From positions 1 to 64,000 of the forward strand of contig KB445793.1 of assembly GCA_000320605.2 (NCBI GenBank): DNA of 64,000 nt. Reading direction: 5' to 3'. Below, one piece after another: positions 32,666 through 45,215 of the stretch (position 1 is the stretch's first letter; each line of letters begins with the position of its first letter). This DNA is from Gelatoporia subvermispora B (taxonomy: Eukaryota; Basidiomycota; Agaricomycetes; Polyporales; Gelatoporiaceae). Both the position numbers and the translations under genes were made by a program. Under the pieces are notes generated by a model that had not been told where the DNA came from, did no database searches, and saw only the letters and a list, made by a program, of their open reading frames with translations.

Positions 32666-33390
32666 GAGCCATGACCGTCCTGCAGGATCCGATACCGTTC
32701 AGGCTCCGAGACTCGATGATCCAAAAGTCAATTCCTGCGACCGCACAATACCAGATGATCATCGTAGACAATTTGTCTGTGAGAACGACACCACGTGAGC
32801 AAGGACGAGCGAATTGCGCCAACAGACAGAGGCGCTCGGTAGACATCAACGTCGTATTTGCACGCTCTAGATAGGAAATTCTCGATCCTACATAACTAAG
32901 TACGGTATGTTGACTGAGCCGTATTTCTCGGCGGCCTCGAGAGACTGCACCACTCTGACTTGCATGAACTTCACGGCGGCCCTCGCCGTGCCAATGAATG
33001 CACCTCATTGGAGTGAACCTGATACATTGAACTTTCTGAAAAATACAACGTCCATCCATTCGGCCCGTTTTACAGACATTCTATCTCCTTCACGCATAGA
33101 ACATCTCTTGATCTATCATAACTAAGACCGTACATTCAGGGCTCCGCACACGCGGCGCGCCAGCCTCCTTCGTCAGCGCCGGCATTAGCATTAGCATCCC
33201 CTCGTCAGTATCGCATCGCGCGCAGCGGTGTATGGCGTATCGTATAAGTTAAGAACGGTGGGAATGGAACAAGATGCGCCGCATGCGCCTCGTCCTCGGG
33301 GTCATCGGTCGTCGGATAGCAGGGTAGCAGAGCATGGACGACGGCGGTGGGTAGTAAGTGGGAACCGCCGCGCATGAAACCAGTACGCGT
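32666..33390. other. Spacer between an F-box-like gene and the phosphate transporter
   Basis: No gene recognised. The right part (about 33120-33390) lies downstream of the transporter stop and probably holds its 3' untranslated region. Confidence 0.4.
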
Positions 33391-36231
33391 TTAGTGTTGT
33401 TGTTGCTGCTGCTGCTGCTGCTGCTCGTGCTCGCGCAACTCCTGCGCATAGATGACGTCAGGGTCACGACCGCGAACCTCGGGGAGGAGCAGCGAGAAGC
33501 CCGCGCCAGCAATGCAGCATCCGAAGAAGACTGAGGAGGGAAGGTTAGCACCGGAGTGTGGGGAAGGTGAGAAGGAACGTACTCCAGAGAACATTCGGCG
33601 TGCCGATGGTGTCGGTCAGCGTGTTGAACACGAGCGCAGAGATGATCGCGCCGGCTTTGCCACAGGCGGCTGACATGCCGTGGGCGGACGCACGGAAGCG
33701 GGTAGGGAACACCTCAGCGGGGTAGCAGTAGGTCGTCCTGTATCAGAAAATCACGGTCAAACCGACGTCAATTGGGCGGGAGGACCGGGACGTACGCGTT
33801 CGCGCCGAAGTTGAAGAAGAACTGCAGCAGCGCGAAGTTGACGATGAACGCGACGGTGCTCAGCGTGTGGAACATGCCGGCGAGGATACCCACTAGTCCA
33901 TAATTAGCATCCAGGATAGTCAGCGGGGTAATTGGTTTGACTTACAGAATAATGCGGCCAGCAGGAAGCCCTGGATCTGGATCCATTTACGACCGAGCTT
34001 CTCAATTGTCAGGATCGTCGCGTAGTATCCGGGGACAAAGCCGAGGGCGGTGATGATGAGATTACCAATACCGATCTTGAAGAGACGCGTCCATGGCGAG
34101 CCAGACGAGCCATCGAAGCCGATCTCCTGGAGGACGACGTTTTGGTTCAGGTTGATACCATAGAACCTGTACACTGCTAAGCATGATCCACAAACAAGGC
34201 AGTGAAGGGACACTTACGCAACATCCAGCAAGAACCAGCAGACGGAGGTGCCGAGGAGAATCTTGAAATGCCTCCACTCCTTAAAGTATGCGAAGAAGGC
34301 GCCCCAATGCGCCTTCTTCTCTTTCGCAACCGCCTTCGCGTAATCACTCTCGCCTTCGGTGCTCGCATCGGAGCCGGTCGACGCAACAGTGGTCTCAGCC
34401 TTGAGTGGCTTCTCCTTTGGAGAGGACGGCATCTCCTTGAGCTTGAGGTCGTCCGTGTTGTCACCAAGCTCGCCGTCGCGGCCCTCCTGCGCAGCCTTAA
34501 ACCGCTGCGACTCGGGGAGTGTCAGCCGCTGGTAAAGTGTGCCAAACGCGGGGATGAGCGAGAGGCCGATAAGGATGCGCCAGACTGCAAGGCCACCGTC
34601 AGCTACCATCTAGCATCTCTACGCATGCGGACGCACCTCCATCAACCTTGCTCGTCTCGCCGTGTGTCTCCATTGCGTTTTTGTAGCACGCGAGCACGAT
34701 GATGACCGCCAGGCTGCCGACCAAGCTGCCCCAGCCCTGGTTCGCGAAGATGTACGCGAGCATCGTGCCTCGCCGGCGCAGCTTCGCGCGGTCCGTTGTC
34801 ACCGACGCGGACATCGGGTAGTCACCGCCGATCCCGATCCCAAGGATGATACGGAACACGGTGAGCCAGATGAGTGAGCCGGACGGAGAGAGGTCACCAG
34901 TCGGGTCTGAAATTGAAAGGATGGTCGCAACGATGATCACTATGAGCTCCTTCCCGTAGACCGCCTTGCGGCCGAAGTAGTCTGCGGCATAGCCTGAAGG
35001 GAAATAATGTGGGTCAGCATGATGAATTTGGCATTAGGGGAAGGGATGGGAGAGGAAGGCCACGGTAAGGGTGTCAGCAAGAGGGCAAGAATCAAACTCA
35101 TGCGCCTGGAGCTCGCACGGCTGGCACTTCGGGATCTGACGGATAGATTGGAATCGAGGCGGTATGAGAGACGTCGACACGCGCAGTTACTGTATGTCCT
35201 CAGCAACCTAGAATGCGCTAGCCGCAGCATTGCCGTAGAGAACCCACTGCGGGCGCTTTCGCTCAACGAACGTGCCACGCCAGATTGCCTGTCGCACTGC
35301 AAATAGAATGTGTCGAGGCTTTACCGACATCAGATGGTGTCACATCTCGGGTCGCCTGTCCGCGTCCTGACAGGCCACACAAGACGCGACGTCATTAGAT
35401 TATGACATCCTCACCATCTGCATGTGGGGTAACATACGGTATGTGTTGATCCCGCACTGCCCTTGGAACCGCATATGCAGTGTCAAGCCGACCAGCTAGC
35501 CGCCTTGCACGCTTTGATGAGCTCGTACGAGCGACCAAGTGCAGTGTCATCGCTTGTGGCACAAACGGAACATCTCCGAATTATGACAGTCTGAGACCGG
35601 AGGAGAGGACCACGAGGTGCATTTTGCAATGGGCGTTTGTCGCCCCAGAGACTGCACGCAGCATCATGACCACTGGGAGATCGTGTCGAGGGCCTGGCTC
35701 AGCCCCGAGCAACCTGCTGCAGCGACCTTTCGCTCTTCCCTCGCACAGGATTCTGGGTCGCGTGACAACAAATGAACGGCAACTCACCGAACCCGAATTG
35801 GCCGATGACACTTCCGATGTTCGCACTCGCTTTCAGAAGACCCTGGAGGCCGGAGGGAAGGGAAGCACCGTTGTAGAGGCGGTATTGGAGCATGGTGGAG
35901 ACGGGCTACGGGGGTCGTGTGAGCACTATCACGACGTCAACCAGCGGTCAAACATACGTTGATGATGAATAAGTCGTAGGCTACGTGTTTTGTGGTTAGT
36001 TAGAAAAAGATTGGAGGTGTACAACTCGGTGGCCTACCATCGAGGAAGAATCCAACCTGGAGGGTGGCGAGCAGTCGTCAGCGGATGCAGAAAATCGGTG
36101 AAAAAGCGACGCACTCCAGTGATACCAAGCAGCTTGACCTCTCGGTATGTGAGCAGGAAGGGTGGACGATTATCGTCCTCCCTTTCGTAATCCTCGAGGC
36201 CGGACCTGACTGTGTCGGGGTGATTCGACAT
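33391..36231 (-). CDS. PHO84: PHO84-type inorganic phosphate/H+ symporter (MFS)
   Basis: Ten exons (complement 36115-36231, 36038-36056, 35958-35980, 35788-35905, 34637-34993, 34218-34584, 33946-34166, 33796-33892, 33583-33737, 33391-33530) give 537 aa, within the family range. Family marks are [14 protein letters not shown] near the N-terminus, [38 protein letters not shown] with the downstream [10 protein letters not shown], a charged cytoplasmic central loop ([14 protein letters not shown]), [13 protein letters not shown] and [17 protein letters not shown]. It imports phosphate across the plasma membrane. The C-terminus ends in nine glutamines and a histidine. One intron, 34994-35787 (794 bp), is far longer than the others (about 50-60 bp). 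The splice restores GQFGFG/YAADY exactly. Confidence 0.92.
33395..33420 (-). repeat. PHO84: CAG/CAA microsatellite coding a C-terminal poly-Gln
   Basis: Six CAG followed by three CAA codons, then CAC and the stop, at the 3' end of the transporter gene. Repeat-length variation here would change only the cytoplasmic tail. Confidence 0.85.
34994..35787 (-). other. PHO84: Anomalously long intron (794 bp) in the phosphate transporter
   Basis: Donor gtgagt and acceptor cttcag are normal. The sequence has several short open frames but no recognised protein. All other introns of the gene are 45-65 bp, so an insertion (for example a decayed transposon or a nested transcript) is likely. Terminal repeats were not found by eye. 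Confidence 0.6.
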
Positions 36232-38139
36232 GGTCGTGCGTGGTCGAAGGGGTACGGTCGCGGGAGAAAAGAGTGAAGGTAGACTTTAATCTACACTCGG
36301 TTGGCGGCCTGTGTTTTATCTAGTATGTGAGATGGTGGAAAGAGCGAACCAGAGGCTGAAGGGACGCACGTTCGAGGATACCGAGCTGGCGCCCCGCTCC
36401 AACTTACGCGAGGGTGCCAAGTTGCCAACCCAGGCGGAGGAGCTTTGATCAAAATCTGGCGGTGGCGGATGCACACGTGATCGTCTAAAGTGATCTTCGC
36501 TGCCAAGCGCCAGAACGGTATTCGCTCGGCATCGCTCGGCATTGAACTGCCGCACGTCGGCTAGCGTCGGGTTGGCGCTTGTTTAAAGATCCAGATCTCG
36601 CTCGCGCATCGCCCGAACCGGGTGCGTCGGCGCGCAGCCTTGCGCAGTGTCGGCGACTTCACCCAGGCTTTGCTGGACGGAACATGTCCGACTTTTTTTT
36701 CGACCCAGCCACGACTATTCCCTGACTGCAGGGTTGCCGTGTAGTGGCGCAAAGCTGACGCATATCTCAGCGCAGTCGATATCCGCTAGGCGTCAGGGAT
36801 ATCGATATTGTTACTTCTCGACATGACAAAATTTGCGCCACAGGCAACTCTTGGTGTACTGGAGCTCGCCAAAGATTCTGTCATCTCTCGAAAGCAACCG
36901 CCAGATAATATTTCTGTGCCTTTAGCATATCTAAAGATAGCCATGAGGTCATGACATCTGAAGAAAGCACTCCGTCAATTTCCTGGGCGAAATCCGAATC
37001 TCGAACAAACCGGTCTGCTACCCTCCTATCCGCGACTTCTTGCTACCTTCGTGAGGATTCAAGTAGAGTTTTCTCGACTCGTTGCATACATGTACCGCTC
37101 CCGAGTTTAACAACCGCACTAGTCCACCAGTTCGATGGTCGCCCGTCGTCAAGGGCGTCAAACGAGGAACGTGCGCGACATTGGACAGGTGGCGCATCCG
37201 AGCCGCAAGGAGTGCATATGGTTCAATGCACTGAATGATACTTGTACCACTTTGGGGCACTCTCGTACTCTGCTTGGCACCTTGCATCTTGTAGAAGACT
37301 CAGTCTGATCACAAGTGCATATTACATCGCCATAATCGACGAAGTACCACACAGTGGAAGTCCGATTTAGGCCCGTGCGGTTATCGTAGTCTGAGCAGCC
37401 TCAAGACGATACTTTCTGCCGGGCTCTCAGTGGTGCTCTTTTCAGGTGCGGGCAAGACCTAGTGCAATGTTCGTAGTAGCTCTTCGCATCTGCTCCTGTT
37501 CCACTCCACCACAGCTTCCACTGTTCCCGGACCTCTGGAGTAGCCTTGCTGAGCTCATTTGCCCAGAAGGGGACGAGATGTTGTGTCGAGTTCTAGGAAC
37601 TGGCGTCTAGACCAAACATCCTCATTTCCGGTGCTACGACCACCACACCGTATCAATCGCATTCTTGCGGCACAGATCAGTACTACTTACGCCATGTCCT
37701 ACTCCGGCTTCAGTGCTCTCTTTGTATCCACTCACCGCATCGCCATGCCACGACCGTGCAGAGTCTAGATCTACGGAACACGCGCACAATCGCTGCCACT
37801 CACGGGCCTCAATATGGTGATCCTGATGCACTTTGCGCTCAGTATACTGGTGTCGTCGGGTTGACTATTCTTTCGATTTCAAGCAGGCGGGCTGGTGCTC
37901 CGCCTTATGTCGGTCGGGCCGGGTCAGCACGACACAGCACTCAGACGCGTTCACGTGCTTGACGCGACGCGCCTACACAGCACGTGCAGGCACCTCTGAG
38001 CGGTATCATTCCTCGGGCGCCGCCTGTCGTGGTACTCTGCTAATCGCTTGTGACTGAAATACAGCTTGACTCGATCGTCCGATGTCTCGCCTTACCCGCA
38101 ACGCCGGGGATCTGTGCGCTAAAGCACGAAACGACAATC
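36232..38139. other. Intergenic region without recognised genes
   Basis: Only short, unrelated frames. The right end is the 5' flank of the F-box-like gene that starts at 38140. The left end is the phosphate-transporter promoter. Confidence 0.4.
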
Positions 38140-39677
38140 ATGTTCCGAGCTACTTACCTAAATCCTCAGAAGTCTTCGTCGTGGAGCAACGGGAGCGAGT
38201 TGCCTGAGATGGAAGAAATCGTGCAAAGGCACATACGGGCCGAAGCTACCTCATCGAGGTGAGTCTATCACATCTGCATGCTCGCTTCACGAGTCAGCTC
38301 ACGCTGGATTTGTCGCTAGAGAGGTCAAGGGCATCCTCAACGCTCTTAACTTTGATGTTCTTTACAGCATCATGGTCCTCTTGTCTCGGCGAGACTTGCT
38401 GTGTCTAATGCGCACGTGTCAAGACCTGCACTCTGAATGCATGAAACTGCTTCTTCGCTCTGACATTCAACTCAAGGACCCTCCGATTATCTCGAGGTTC
38501 TGCACTTATGTTCTCAATGACCCGCACACACGCGGACCTCTACTGCGTTCCATCTCAGTCTCTTTGGACTGGATACATATCATTCGCAAGGAAGAGATAT
38601 CCCCCCTATGCAGCGTCCTCATGCACGCGTGCAATCTCAAGAAACTTGCCATCTTACACACGCAAATCCTGCACTCGCTCCAGCCGGATCTCTTGGCAGC
38701 TGCGCTATCAAGTCTCTCCAGCCTCGAGGTATTCGAGGTGCGCGGCGCACATGTACTCAATCCCGCCGTCGTCCGCAACATGCGTAGCCCACTCACGCAC
38801 CTCACCCTCAACTGGGATGGCCAGGCCTCCTGGGCCGACGCGGACACGGGCATGCTCGCCTTCTGCCTACCCACGCTCCAGACGCTCCACCTCACCGCCT
38901 CGCTCCCACATGTCCCAAAGCCGCCGCGCTTCCCTGCCCTACGTGACCTCACGCTCACCCGCCCCGCGCCTGTCCCTGAAATCGTCACGCTTCTGCGCGA
39001 ATGCCCCGCCCTCCGCGCCGTGCGCTTCCAAACCCCGCCCGTTCCGGCGCCCGCCGCCGAGAGCGCGCGGGAACGCTACGCAGCTGAGCACGCGCAGCTC
39101 AGCTGGCCGTGTCTCGCACACGTCGCCGCGGACCTCGCCGGACTGTACCAGGTCGCACTCCGACAGCGCACGCGCCGCGTCGACGTGGTCGTCGGGGCGC
39201 TCGGCGCGCACACTGGCGTATGGGCCGCCGCCGTCCTCGCGGACATGCAGCCGGCGCACATACAGCTCAAAGTGCAGGTCGCCGCGGAGCATGAGCTGGT
39301 CTTACTTCCCGAGCTTTTGCGCGCGGCGACGCAACTCAGGGTTCTGAAGCTAATCTTCGCTCCTGGACAACCCATTGGACCGGACGTGGTGCGTGCCGAT
39401 GATTCTCTAATAAGACTGCTGATCTGAATGATAATGGGATCAGGTCGTCGCGATGGTACGATTATTGTCGGTCGTTCGCCTGGAGATTGTGGAATTGGTG
39501 GGACAAAATACGCACACGCCGGAATCTTTTGCGTTGGCTATGGCGGCGGCAGTCCCCTCGATCAGGTTCATTTCTGTGAGCAGCTTGAAAAGAACGCAAT
39601 CGTTTTCCATAATGCGGGGCGAACCACCCGAGAATGCTATAGTCGAACTAATCACTGATCCGTACCCTGAGATATGA
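38140..39677 (+). CDS. F-box-like/LRR protein
   Basis: Exons 38140-38258, 38320-39388 and 39444-39677 give 473 aa. Exon 2 opens with LNALNFDVLYSIMVLLSRRD and LLCLMRTCQDLHSEC, the F-box-like motif shared by this family. Leucine-rich repeats follow (LSSLEVFEVRGAHVL, TLQTLHLTASLP, ALRDLTLTRPAP, CPALRAVRFQ). The last exon forms a further repeat (VVRLEIVELVGQNTH, PSIRFISVSS). Exon 2 is GC-rich in its second half. It is the tandem neighbour and paralogue of 40214-41775. By family it is a candidate SCF substrate receptor; the substrate is unknown. Confidence 0.82.
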
Positions 39678-40213
39678 ATGCAAGATTCGTGGGAGTCAAT
39701 GCTGATCGATGATGGTGCAAAGGCAACGTCCGATGTTGTATGGGATTAGCCAGTTGACGTGTACTTCTCATAATACCACTGTATTGCTATAACACTGAGT
39801 AGACGCAACTTCGTTGGCGGAGCGAAGACAAGCCACCGCGATCCAAGCCTCAAGTCCTACTCATCGTCTGCCATGATGTGACTGCACGAACCATGGGAAT
39901 TGACGAAGTATCTCACTGTGTACGACTATAACGGCTACTATGTTCGAAATTGAGCTGCGAATTGCTTTGGGAATGCGGGGAGAACGAGAAAGCGCTCAAC
40001 GAGACCGCACTGCGCAGTGCGTTCACGTGCTCGACTAATTTCGCTCGCAAGACACGTGCACTACACACTAATGTTGACAGCCCTGGGGAACCGCAGGCTG
40101 TCGTGGCTAATATGTCATGGGCAATGATAGATGAGGAACGGCTGAGAGGCCTGCTTGACCTCACACATACAAGGCGCAACTCCAGCTAGAACACGAAGCG
40201 CACAACACCAATC
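39678..40213. other. Spacer between two tandem F-box-like genes
   Basis: About 535 bp with no gene recognised. It presumably contains the promoter of the gene at 40214. Confidence 0.4.
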
Positions 40214-41775
40214 ATGCGCATTGCCAGTGTTCTGAAATCTCGCAGATCCTCGTCTTCAGCTCATCGTAATGAAAATCTACTAACGCGACCTCTGGGCACC
40301 AGACAGGTGCAGACTCCGATTACAGCATCTAGGAGGTAGGTCTGTCATAATACTTGCATAGCGGACCGCTTGACCCTCCGTGTGTCGTAGTGAAAACTGC
40401 GAGAAGAGCATTCTCGACACTCTGAACTTCGACGTATTCTACAACATTGTTAGGTTGTTGTCTCGTCAGGACTTGCTATGTCTTATGCGCACTTGCCAAG
40501 CCATGCATATCGAATGCACGCAGGCGCTTCTCAGCTCCGATATAGAGCTCAAGAATCCCCCCAGCACCTCGAAATTCTGCGCCTACATTCTCAGGGACAC
40601 GGATACACGCGGGCCGCTTCTACGCTCTATATCAGTGTCCCACGACTGGAACCATATTCTTCACAGAAGTGACCTCGAGCCGTTATGTACCGTCTTGAAA
40701 CACGCACACAACCTCCGAAAGTTCGCCATCCTGCATGCCCAAATCCTCATCTCGCTAGGACCCGACGCAGTCACAAAAGTACTGTCCGACCTGGCATCGC
40801 TGGAAGTCCTGGAGATCCAAAGCGCGCAGCTTCTGCAGCACGCAGTCCTGCGTAGCATGCGCTGCACGCTCACACAGCTAATCCTCAACTGGGATATGCA
40901 GACACCTTGGCACATCGATACGACCGCGCTCCACGCGTGGGCACCATCCCTTCAAGTCTTGCACCTCACTTGCATGTTTCCGTCTCCGTCCACACCGATT
41001 TCATTTCCCTCCCTTCGTGACCTCTCCTTCGACCACCCTGCCACAATCTCTGACATTATCGCGCTCTTACACGTTTGCCCCTCGCTTCGGGCACTACGCT
41101 TTAAAACACATGCAGTCTCGTCGTCCGACGCCGCGCGCCAACGACAGAAATTCGCTACCGCGCATGCGCAGATGCGCTGGCCGGCCCTCTCGCATATCTC
41201 CGCGGACCTCACTGGGTTGTACCAGACCGCCCTGAAGCAACCGATGCGTCGAGTAGACGTGGTTCTCGACGTAATCGAACGCCATACCGTTGCATGGCTC
41301 ACCACCGTGCTGACCGATATGCAGCCGACACACCTGCAACTTCAAATGGATACATCGATAGAACGCGTGCAAGCGTTTGTGCCGGAGCTCTTGCAGGCGG
41401 CCACGCGAGTGAAGTGCTTTAGACTCATGGTTCGTTCCCAGTACGGCATCGCAACGAGCAAGGTATGCGGTTCTGTCATGTTTAAGATGGTTGATGATTC
41501 AGTGGCATTCGGATCAGATCGTCTCACTCCTGCGCCCTCTTTCTATCACCGAGCTCGAGATTGTGGACCTGAGTGGCCATAGTCTCGCTTATAGACCCGA
41601 ATCGCTCGCACTATCCGCGGCATCAGCAGTTCAGTCACTCGAGTTTGTTTCTGTAAGCATATCAGACAGGACCCAGTCATTCCTGATCACTAGGAGCCGC
41701 ATCCATGGAGACATCACCGCTGAGCTGCTGGATGACATGTCTTCCCGGAGTCGTAGAGAGAAAAATTGGAGTTGA
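40214..41775 (+). CDS. F-box-like/LRR protein
   Basis: Exons 40214-40335, 40391-41462 and 41518-41775 give 483 aa. The F-box-like motif is LNFDVFYNIVRLLSRQDL followed by LMRTCQAMHIEC. Repeats include LASLEVLEIQSAQLL, SLQVLHLTCMFP, CPSLRALRFKTH and, in exon 3, PLSITELEIVDLSGHSL. The protein is closely related to that at 38140-39677 and to the one at 59170-60707. Phases of both introns are the same in all three. The first exon encodes a Ser/Arg-rich tail that is not conserved. Confidence 0.83.
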
Positions 41776-44193
41776 GTGTCAATTGTTGTAGATCATCTTT
41801 TGCACAACTCGCCGATCAGGACGTCGTAGCTGGCTCACACGCGTACTGAGTGCAAACATCATGTGTGCTTTGACCCACGCAGTCCTCAGGTTTTGGAACA
41901 GTCAATGTAGACTTCGCTATCGTCACAGCCCATAGCACAAATATTATGCAGTCAATACTTGGTGATATATATTGTGCACTTCCGAGACATTAGGGTTCAG
42001 GCCTGCAGGTCGGCATCCGGGGCATGCTCGGGGCCTAGTCTTCACGTTGGTGGGCTCAACTCGGCCCTGAAGGCCTGAAGCAGAAGCCAGAAGGTCTGAT
42101 GACAGCGACCTCACGATACGAGAATCCGGTGGAGGTAATTACTGCATTTGGATATATTCCTTCCATATCTGGGAGATTATGACTTGTCTTCAGCTTATGT
42201 CTCGGCACTACCCGGCCTGCGTCTCACTTAAACCGTAGTCCAGAGCGAAAATGATCAACATCGTCTCTCCCTCGAACATCCATCTGAGTACCTCCAGTTC
42301 TACGCGTCGTCTCTTGGTTCTGTGGCTTGAAACCGTCGCCTGACATCGCCTGACACCCTTCTAGAGCGGAGCCGAGAGCATTCGCGTACAAATAGGTGAG
42401 CACGACTCGTCTATTCAGCTTAGGTCATAGTCAGGTTTGTGTTTGCTGCCTCTGCAAAACGTTCATTACCTCTCCACTATCCGCCGACCGGCCCTCCGTG
42501 TGGGCGGAACCAAGAGGCGTGCGGAGATCTAGCGCCGAACACGAGCTTGTCTGCTAGGGAGGCCCCTAAGTGGTACCCGGGGTCCCTGATCGCGTTTTGG
42601 ACGCACTTTCAACGAAGTTTGGTTCCTCAGCATTAAGCTCTGACCCCACTGCAACAATTTTCTCAGGAATCGTTCCGACACTACTTTCTGATATGTACTG
42701 CAATTTTGGTAGAAGCAAGTACACTTGTTGGTGTTCAGGACCTCGCATAATGCCGCGCAAGCGCGGCAGGGCCCACTACGACCAAGTTTCGCGCCCCCGA
42801 GGACCAGTCTAGAGAAGCTCAGGCAGTCAGAAAGCTTCTCGACTCCCCCTCGGCGCGCCTGTAGGTCGCGAGCATTAGACGCCGCGAATTGTAACCGTGG
42901 GACATACACGTGACTGTTTCAATCTCCGAAAAGGTTTTTGGGCATTACAAACACGATCGGAGTTGTTTGTAGTCTTTTCGCGGACAATTAGTTTCCCAAG
43001 ACCCACTACTAGTCGTAGTGGGAATGACGATGAAAGTTGGAGAAATAGGCGTGATCTCAATCCGAAGCGCCCATCACGTGAGGCCAAACGCTGTAGGCGC
43101 GTCGCGGGTGGCCATTGCTGTGGCCTTCATAATTCGACGGCACTGCTTCAACCTGCCTTGATTAGGAAGGAGAGGGGGGGGGAGGGGGGGGGGGGGGTAC
43201 CCCGGTTTCCGGGGTCCCCGAAATTTGGGAACCTTGTGTCTGGCGTTCAAATTCCGCACGCCTCTTGGGCGGAACGGTCGAAAGTCGATGTATAAGCGCT
43301 AAAGATAGGATCATCTTATCTTATCTGCACTGAGCCACTGTGATCTCCGAGAAAACTGTAAGTGGTTTCGTTTTCTGCATTCACCATGAAATTACGACGC
43401 GTGTCAAAGCCTGCAGGGCACGATGGAGGTTCCGCATGAGCCCCTATATGCCGACCCGACTGTCCGATGGCACACCTCTGGAATTGTAGCCCCACCTCGA
43501 AGGCCAAACACCACACATGACACATCGCGCCGCGGCGTGCAAACGCCACCAGCCGACACATGCCCTCGCATCGCATACCGGTAAATTCTGGCGCTCTCCG
43601 GGCTCACTGGCACATATGTCTCTGGAGCATATTGCCGACCTTTACTGGCTGGCTGACTCAGGATTCCCATGGGCATCATCGCAATGACCAGCCCGCTCTG
43701 CAGATGAATGCCTCTGGCTGCGAATCGATTCGTGAAGCATGTCAACACTCGAAGGCTGTCGGGGCTCTTCGTCCGATGTCACTGTGTCTTGCACTGCACA
43801 TGGCCTTGTTTGACTCCCACGGGTCCTCAGGAAGATCTCACCGTCCCTTTTGAGTGCGCTGCCGCGATCATATGGCCGCCTTGTGCCCAAACAAGGAAGG
43901 CCTGGTGCGCGCGCTTGCCGCCTTTACCTCACGCCAACCTCACGCCAGTCGAAGTCCGCGACATCGCTGGCGACCCGTCCTTAGTATCGTCCGAATACTC
44001 CAAACGCTTCTCGTATCGAACCACAGCAGCCCCTCACGATGTCCGAGATCAAAGTCGCTCGACTGGTCGTAGAGACTCGCGCTTGCTCGCAGCGCGCAGA
44101 TCGTCGCTGCGATCAAATCTCGCTCACGCTGGACCTTATAAGAAGCCCGTCCCCCTGGTGTCTTCCCTGTCCACACGCTCGCAGCTGCCCAGC
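41776..44193. other. Intergenic region with a G-rich tract
   Basis: No gene recognised. Apart from the G-tract at 43169-43198, the region has only short frames. The right end is the 5' flank of the intradiol dioxygenase. Confidence 0.4.
43169..43198 (+). repeat. Poly-G tract
   Basis: Runs of eight and about sixteen G separated by single A residues, followed directly by a C/G palindromic stretch (accccggtttccggggt). It could form a G-quadruplex and is also prone to length errors in sequencing. Confidence 0.85.
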
Positions 44194-45215
44194 ATGTCCC
44201 CGGTGCCTACGTTCAACAGCTTTGCTTTCGCGCCGTACATTGGCGTGAGCCTGTTCCTGCGCATCTTCGCGATTTTCCGCAATACCTTCCAGTGTTTCAT
44301 CCCTGACAACCCTCTGTTCTATTGGCTGTTCAACAGCAGGAACCCTCTCTGGCACGACGTAGAAGGTGCGCATACTTCGTTTGCTCCTTTCGTACTGGTT
44401 ACCATCTACAATATCATGGTGACAGGCCCATTCTATATGCTTGGAGCCCCGAGTCGCAACATCGCAGAGGGAAAGGCTACCCTCGCAAGCCGTGACATGC
44501 TAAAAGGCAAGTCTGATCTCGCGGTCCTCTCTCCTCTCCCCTTGCCCTGGTCCATCATTCCTCACTCTTCTCACACCCCTGGCCCTCAGGTGGTGTCCCC
44601 TTCCTATTCACACTCATCATCAAAGACGACAAGGGCAACCCCATTCCGCACGCCGAGGTGGACGCTTGGCACGCTGACCCCCGAGGCGAATACTACTTCA
44701 AATCATACACGCTCCGCGGGAAGATGACAACCGATTTCAATGGATACGTGGAAATGCTCACGACGGTACCGGGCGAATATGGGCCCAAAGGCAGCGAGCG
44801 CCCAGGGCACATCCACATGCGCGTGCGCGACCGTGCCGGGCAGTACTACGTCCTGACAACGCAAGTATACGTCTGCAGAGGGAACAATCCGAAGGAGATG
44901 TACCGCGACCCGTAAGTACGCAGTAGCGGGCCTTGAGCCAGGGTCCTGATGCATGCACACAGTGTGCACTATCTCCGCAAGCCCAAGACGAGCCTCGTGG
45001 TGGACGCCTGGTCGGTCCCGAGCGCGACCCACGGCGAACGATACAAGGACCTACCGGAGCTGCCTAGTGCAGACGTCGAGACCGTGCGGAAGTTGTCGTG
45101 GTGGAACTCCAGGCTCGCTGAGCAGGGTATGGATGCGAAGGTTGTGGCTGGTGGACACATGGAGCTAGGGCTCACGCCGCGTCGGTCAGGGCTATTTGGT
45201 CTCCTTGGCTTCTGA
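44194..45215 (+). CDS. Intradiol ring-cleavage dioxygenase, copy 1
   Basis: Exons 44194-44365, 44426-44506, 44590-44911 and 44963-45215 give 275 aa. The family opens the ring of catechols between the two hydroxyls using non-haem Fe(III). All four expected ligands are present: Tyr at about 119-120 (DAWHADPRGEYYF), Tyr148 (VPGEYG), and His158 and His160 (RPGHIHMRV). A hydrophobic stretch near residues 13-35 is not a clear signal peptide, so a cytosolic enzyme is likely. The second intron uses a GC donor (aaaag/gcaagt). Exon phases match the paralogue at 53239-54263, whose third exon is also 322 nt. Substrate (catechol, hydroxyquinol or protocatechuate) cannot be decided. Confidence 0.87.

Noticed and set aside
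35480..35962. 160-codon + strand frame overlapping the phosphate transporter
   Set aside because: Lies antisense to an exon and the long intron; no recognisable domain; retained only as part of the odd intron.
43230..43265. tRNA-like T-loop (gcgttcaaattccgc) followed by a GC-rich end
   Set aside because: The arms flanking the loop do not pair as a T-stem, and no D-arm or anticodon arm could be placed upstream.
42439..43295. Short frames around 42.4-43.3 kb, considered as a retroelement or SINE
   Set aside because: No reverse transcriptase, integrase or terminal repeats visible; only the G-tract can be supported.
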